In this document: in pieces, positions 15,855 to 18,487 of the stretch
Layout of the letters: every line of letters starts with the position of its first letter
How positions within the stretch are numbered: the first letter of the stretch is position 1
From: JAWLDV01 sp046537975
Lineage (GTDB): Bacteria; Desulfobacterota; Desulfobulbia; Desulfobulbales; SURF-16
Length of the DNA: 18,487 nucleotides
Assembly: GCA_046537975.1 (NCBI GenBank)
Contig: JBKHJR010000058.1
Span: 1-18,487 of the forward strand
Direction of reading: 5' to 3'
Notes under the pieces: model-generated
The model's input: only the letters and a program-made list of their open reading frames with translations
What the model was told of the DNA's origin: nothing
The model's database searches: none
Program-made: the position numbers and the translations under genes

Positions 15855-16358
15855 TTATTTATTTAGTTTGGCGATACAGGACTCGCATTCGTCTTTTGTT
15901 TTCCCTTCGCGGCAGAATTCATTGAATTTCTCAATCAACTCCGCCCCGCCACGGGGGCAGACCTCGATGAAACGAACAAATTCTATCATACGGTCTATAA
16001 TCTGTCTGGGAGCAGTATGTTCAATCCTGCAGGCGCCTTTGTCAGCTATATTTTCTTCTACTGCCAGAATATTTATGAAAAAGTCTTTCAAGGCCTTGTG
16101 CCGGTGGATGACGTCAGCAGCCAGCGCTTCTCCTTCTTTGGTAAGGGTGATCAGTTCGTATGGAGCATAATTGATCAGTCCCTTTTTGGAAAGAGCCCGA
16201 AAAGCCTCTGTTACAGAGGCGCGGCTAACGTTCAGGCGTTTTGAGATATCTTTGGCTCTGACACTCTTTTTCTCAGCAATGATCAATGCGATTGCCTCAA
16301 GATAATCTTCGAGACTCTGGCTGAGTTGATTCCTGTTAAGGTCGTCGTTTTCCGGCAT
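15855..16358 (-). CDS. DtxR/MntR-family metal-dependent transcriptional regulator
   Basis: This 167-residue regulator should bind a divalent metal (Fe2+ or Mn2+) and then repress metal-uptake genes. The N-terminal winged helix contains AKDISKRLNVSRASVTEAFRAL (about 35-56). The dimerisation/metal domain contains HRHKALKDFF (His87) and GACRIEHT (Cys110, Glu113, His114). Compared by eye with known proteins, LEDYLE supplies Asp18 and Glu21 as in Mn-type MntR, while Cys110-Glu113-His114 corresponds to Cys102-Glu105-His106 of iron-type DtxR, so metal preference cannot be predicted. No SH3-like third domain is present. The C-terminus has four cysteines (Cys134, 149, 158, 161; CPRGG, FCREG, CESC) that may form an extra metal site. 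A candidate operator overlaps its promoter. Confidence 0.92.
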   Translation of the reverse strand: MPENDDLNRNQLSQSLEDYLEAIALIIAEKKSVRAKDISKRLNVSRASVTEAFRALSKKGLINYAPYELITLTKEGEALAADVIHRHKALKDFFINILAVEENIADKGACRIEHTAPRQIIDRMIEFVRFIEVCPRGGAELIEKFNEFCREGKTKDECESCIAKLNK

Positions 16359-16369
16359 CTAATAAATAA

Positions 16370-16415
16370 AAAGAACTTCTGTTCTTTGTTATATTAAGGG
16401 TCAGGGGAGTGTCAT
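16370..16415 (-). promoter_or_regulatory. Promoter and inverted-repeat operator of the DtxR-like gene
   Basis: On the minus strand, ATGACA (16410-16415) and TATAAC (16388-16393) make a plausible -35/-10 pair 16 bp apart. An 18-bp inverted repeat, AAAGAAC-N4-GTTCTTT (16370-16387), begins right after the -10 and so covers the predicted transcription start. Its size and position fit an autoregulatory site for a DtxR-like protein. The sequence does not match the classic DtxR or MntR boxes. Confidence 0.45.
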
Positions 16416-16939
16416 TGTAAAGTAATTCCCTGCTGTAAACAAATTGTCCGAATGGTCGGGGATCACTTTGACTGCGCTCATCATCTGTTGTGATGATAAC
16501 TTTAACAATTTTATTTCTCAATAAAAAAATAAGTTAAGCTGCTGATTTATAACGTACTGCTTAAGATTTACGACTTGCAGCCAAATTTCAATTATTGCGA
16601 AATATCCGCAAAGAGTGGAGGTGATGTATCTCAAAATCTTTCTCTACTATATGGCAGCCCCTGATTTCCTGTCAGCTCTTATCGGTTTGGCCTTTCTTCT
16701 ATGTAAGTCTGTTTTCTTCTGACGATTGGTGAACAAATATTATTATCAGACATTACTATTGCAGGAACTTCCCCTTTGAGTTGCCGGAAATTTATTCCCT
16801 CATATTGACGGCCAGGAAAGTGATTTTTAGTATGGGATCCGGCTAAGATCGGGTTGCTAAAACCTCACCGATTTGTCGACCGAATTAAATATATTCTGAT
16901 TATATTATAATATCTAAAGTTGATAAGGAGGTAACTGTC
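16416..16939. other. Gene-poor, AT-rich intergenic region
   Basis: About 520 bases lie between the divergent metalloregulator and GNAT genes. Apart from the possible 32-residue ORF at 16624-16722 I see no gene of normal size. A loose inverted repeat (TTAAGC...GCTTAA) spans about 16536-16567, and a weak ATCGG/CCGAT hairpin lies at 16848-16872. The right end has a -10-like TATAAT (16906-16911) that probably serves the GNAT gene; no matching -35 is clear. Confidence 0.5.
16624..16722 (+). CDS. Possible 32-residue membrane peptide
   Basis: A short ORF follows the Shine-Dalgarno-like GGAGGTG (16617-16623). It would encode a mostly hydrophobic peptide: MYLKIFLYYMAAPDF, then LSALIGLAFLLCKSVFF, enough for one membrane helix. 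The gap between GGAGG and the ATG is only two bases, shorter than optimal. There is no promoter evidence and the peptide is not recognised. It could equally be chance in an AT-rich spacer. Confidence 0.25.
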   Translation: MYLKIFLYYMAAPDFLSALIGLAFLLCKSVFF

Positions 16940-17437
16940 ATGGAACGGGAAATCGAATTTCGGCGCGAAATTTATGATCGGGACGTAGCCAGGATGGCTT
17001 CATGGATGAACGATGACCGGGTTATTGAATATTTGAATGAGAATCAGAATATAGGACGGAAGCTCAAGGAAATGCAGAATTCCCAGTTGCCTGTTTTCGC
17101 CCAGCACTTTAATAGGGACGGCAGCTTTTTTCTGGTTGAACATCCGGAAGAAGGCCCTATTGGCTTCCTGCGTCTGGTTCCCAGAAAGGAAAAGGCTGAA
17201 ATAGTTGTGGTTATCGGTGATCCCAGATACTGGGGCTACGGATATGGGGGACAGGTTATAAGCAAGGGAATACGTCATGCTTTTTATGAATGGCGCAAAG
17301 AAAAAGTTATTGCCAAGATAAATAAGCAGAACGGTCGTTCCAGGGAAGTTTTTAAAAAAGTCGGGTTTTACCGAGATAAGGAATTACCATGCGAATTCCG
17401 TTACAGTCTGTCCATTGACAGTTTTCTGCAGCATTAA
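16940..17437 (+). CDS. GNAT-family N-acetyltransferase (RimJ/RimL-like)
   Basis: This 165-residue protein has the GNAT fold, which transfers an acetyl group from acetyl-CoA to an amine. Seen in order: the N-terminal region with DVARMASWMNDDRVIEYL typical of the RimJ/RimL-like branch; the strand GPIGFLRLV (72-80); motif A with the CoA-binding loop PRYWGYGYGGQVI (95-107); and NGRSREVFKKVGF (131-143), where the conserved Asn and GF end motif B. A perfect ribosome binding site AAGGAGG (16925-16931) is eight bases before the ATG, with a TATAAT -10 further up. It is monocistronic. The acceptor may be a protein N-terminus, a small molecule or an antibiotic and cannot be read from sequence. Confidence 0.88.
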   Translation: MEREIEFRREIYDRDVARMASWMNDDRVIEYLNENQNIGRKLKEMQNSQLPVFAQHFNRDGSFFLVEHPEEGPIGFLRLVPRKEKAEIVVVIGDPRYWGYGYGGQVISKGIRHAFYEWRKEKVIAKINKQNGRSREVFKKVGFYRDKELPCEFRYSLSIDSFLQH

Positions 17438-17453
17438 GATATAACCCCGCCGG

Positions 17454-17591
17454 AATATCAGTAATGCCCGGTTATTATTTGTAAACAGTGGCTTCAGCTC
17501 AGAGTGGAAAGTAATTTAAATAAAAAACTTGTCCGCAGTCTGCAGGACAAATTACTATCTTATATAACCGGGCTCAATTACTCCAAATATT
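17454..17591. repeat. Nested inverted-repeat element
   Basis: The outer arms are AATAT (17454-17458) with ATATT (17587-17591), then GTAAT plus GCCCGGTTAT (17461-17475) with ATAACCGGGC (17564-17573) and ATTAC (17577-17581). The ten-base GC-containing arms match perfectly. Inside lie a second pair, AGTAAT/ATTACT (17510-17515 and 17551-17556), and a central hairpin TTGTCC/GGACAA (17529-17534 and 17545-17550). The whole could fold into one long interrupted hairpin in the 3' region of the GNAT transcript, or be a small non-autonomous repeat. No clear target-site duplication is seen. Confidence 0.6.
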
Positions 17592-17599
17592 AATTGTCC

Positions 17600-17629
17600 T
17601 TGACATTTCCTTTCACAAGAAATTATATA
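17600..17629 (+). promoter_or_regulatory. Sigma-70 type promoter just before the last gene
   Basis: A perfect -35 TTGACA (17600-17605) is followed after 18 bp by TATATA (17624-17629), or after 17 bp by TTATAT. The predicted start of transcription is near 17636, only about three bases before the ATG at 17639, so the mRNA may be leaderless. Confidence 0.6.
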
Positions 17630-17638
17630 TCATATTAA

Positions 17639-18487
17639 ATGACTACAGAAAAATTTCAGGCGGTAAATAGAGATAGCCGTGTTCCAGCCAAGCTGGAGGA
17701 TCTTGCAAATTCCATTCAGAGGAATTGTACAATATCTGATGCCAGGTTTGCCGGATTTTACTCCCTGTGCATTCTGATTCTTCGCCTGCGTAATCTTTAT
17801 AAATGGGAAAAGGGGCTTGAGCCCTGGTCGGAACCGGATACTCCCGTGCTCATGGAATGGGTAGATGCCAGGGAAAAGCTCTGGGAATCCCTGTTTGATG
17901 AGCCTTTTCAATCTCTGGATTACAACGGACAGGTGCTTGATCCTCTGGAAGGAAGTGCCGTCAATCAGTGGTTCAGTGGATCCGGTCTGCTCTACGGGGC
18001 GGGGTACGGCCGTTCCTTGAAACCGATTTTTTTTCTGGCGGATAAGAAAGAAGAAAGAAAGGTAGAGGGAATCCCTCTGTTTATTTTAGGGAAGGAACAG
18101 GCCAGAGAGCTTGCCGCTCCATTTGCCATGAATCAGGAAGAGATAATCTATATCCGGCGGGAACCTCTGCGGTTTCATTTGTGGGATCAGATTCAGGAAA
18201 TCCCTTACACCGGAAAAAAAACTCTTCTGCACGCTTTAAAATTTTACCAAGTCCTTAATAAGGACGGGGAAATAGATCAGAGCCGTCTGATTCATAATTT
18301 TGACAGGATGGTGGATACGGAACTTGAAACTTTTGTTTACCATGAAATAGGAGAGATCCAAGAAGATATGATAACCAGTTCCGTCTCCAGACAAATTATC
18401 AATGCCTTTCCGCACAGTCCGATTGAATTCCTGTCCAGAGCAGTTAGGGATCTTTTGGCTGATACCAATCGTTCCGGACTTCTCAGC
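17639..18487 (+). CDS. Sfum_1244-like conserved protein, N-terminal 283 residues (3' end outside window)
   Basis: A single open frame runs from the ATG at 17639 to the last base of the window (283 codons) without a stop, so the gene is cut by the window edge. The N-terminus contains SIQRNCTISDARFAGFYSLC followed by ILILRLRNLYKWEKGLEPW, which I associate with the Sfum_1244 family of uncharacterised Desulfobacterota proteins. Further features are a Trp-rich stretch (about 52-85), SGSGLLYGAGYGRSLKPIFF (about 119-138) and a charged, helical-looking second half. No signal peptide is present, so it is probably cytoplasmic. No Shine-Dalgarno sequence precedes the ATG, and a promoter lies directly upstream. 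No function is known to me; the family name rests on recall, the gene itself on codon structure. Confidence 0.78.
   Translation, partial: MTTEKFQAVNRDSRVPAKLEDLANSIQRNCTISDARFAGFYSLCILILRLRNLYKWEKGLEPWSEPDTPVLMEWVDAREKLWESLFDEPFQSLDYNGQVLDPLEGSAVNQWFSGSGLLYGAGYGRSLKPIFFLADKKEERKVEGIPLFILGKEQARELAAPFAMNQEEIIYIRREPLRFHLWDQIQEIPYTGKKTLLHALKFYQVLNKDGEIDQSRLIHNFDRMVDTELETFVYHEIGEIQEDMITSSVSRQIINAFPHSPIEFLSRAVRDLLADTNRSGLLS

Noticed and set aside
15685..16170. 161-codon ORF on the plus strand opposite the metalloregulator
   Set aside because: It spans two well-supported minus-strand genes and has no motif or ribosome binding site.
16336..16521. 61-codon ORF on the minus strand upstream of the metalloregulator
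   Set aside because: It overlaps the regulator's start and promoter out of frame, with no ribosome binding site and a composition like translated AT-rich spacer.
17630..17911. 93-codon ORF on the minus strand at the start of the Sfum_1244-like gene
   Set aside because: The plus-strand frame is open for 283 codons to the window edge with a promoter in front; the minus ORF is its shadow.

Overview
The window looks like core chromosome of a Gram-negative, probably anaerobic bacterium of the Desulfobacterota (former deltaproteobacteria). Reasons: hflX, a DUF4390 secreted protein and an NtrYX-type sigma-54 two-component pair lie in one run; rplM-rpsI is followed by argC; there is a ClpX-like ATPase without a zinc domain; the last gene resembles the Sfum_1244 family known from that phylum; and lipoprotein and signal-peptide genes fit a diderm. 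Intergenic DNA is clearly AT-richer than the moderate-GC genes. No phage, IS element, transposase or CRISPR array was seen. Order-level placement is a guess.

Layout. (1) 1-6755, plus strand: hflX 3' end, DUF4390 protein, ntrY-like kinase, ntrX-like regulator, then after 99 bp a 602-residue ClpX-like AAA+ protein. The first two genes overlap by one base and ntrY/ntrX are contiguous, so this is a signalling operon, with the unfoldase possibly a separate unit. (2) 6945-7913, plus: hemB, with a 14-bp palindrome just upstream. (3) 8014-10939, minus: a four-gene run hisB - lipoprotein - TtcA-like - DUF89 that converges on hemB. (4) 10940-11300: divergent AT-rich promoter region, tRNA-Gly(GCC) and its terminator. 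(5) 11383-15655, plus: rplM-rpsI with a strong terminator, argC, truA, and a PLP aminotransferase broken by a one-base frameshift. (6) 15659-16358, minus: a DtxR/MntR-like metalloregulator followed by a 60-residue small protein. (7) 16388-18487: a gene-poor stretch, a GNAT acetyltransferase, a large nested inverted repeat, and the start of an Sfum_1244-like gene that runs off the window.

How the genes work together. NtrYX senses an unknown envelope or redox/nitrogen signal and activates sigma-54 promoters; DUF4390 proteins are commonly its neighbours. rplM, rpsI, tRNA-Gly, truA, hflX and the TtcA-like enzyme are translation-related. hisB, argC and the aminotransferase are amino-acid metabolism, and hemB is tetrapyrrole synthesis.

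Most worth following up: the aminotransferase frameshift sits exactly on an in-frame A AAA AAG heptamer, and a -1 slip there would restore the complete conserved protein. An indel (assembly or real) is the simplest explanation, but recoding is testable. Next are the ClpX-like ATPase, which lacks the zinc domain, keeps an IGF tripeptide and has a new C-terminal domain; the metalloregulator/small-protein pair with a candidate operator; the 138-bp nested inverted repeat; and the probably leaderless gene at the right edge.
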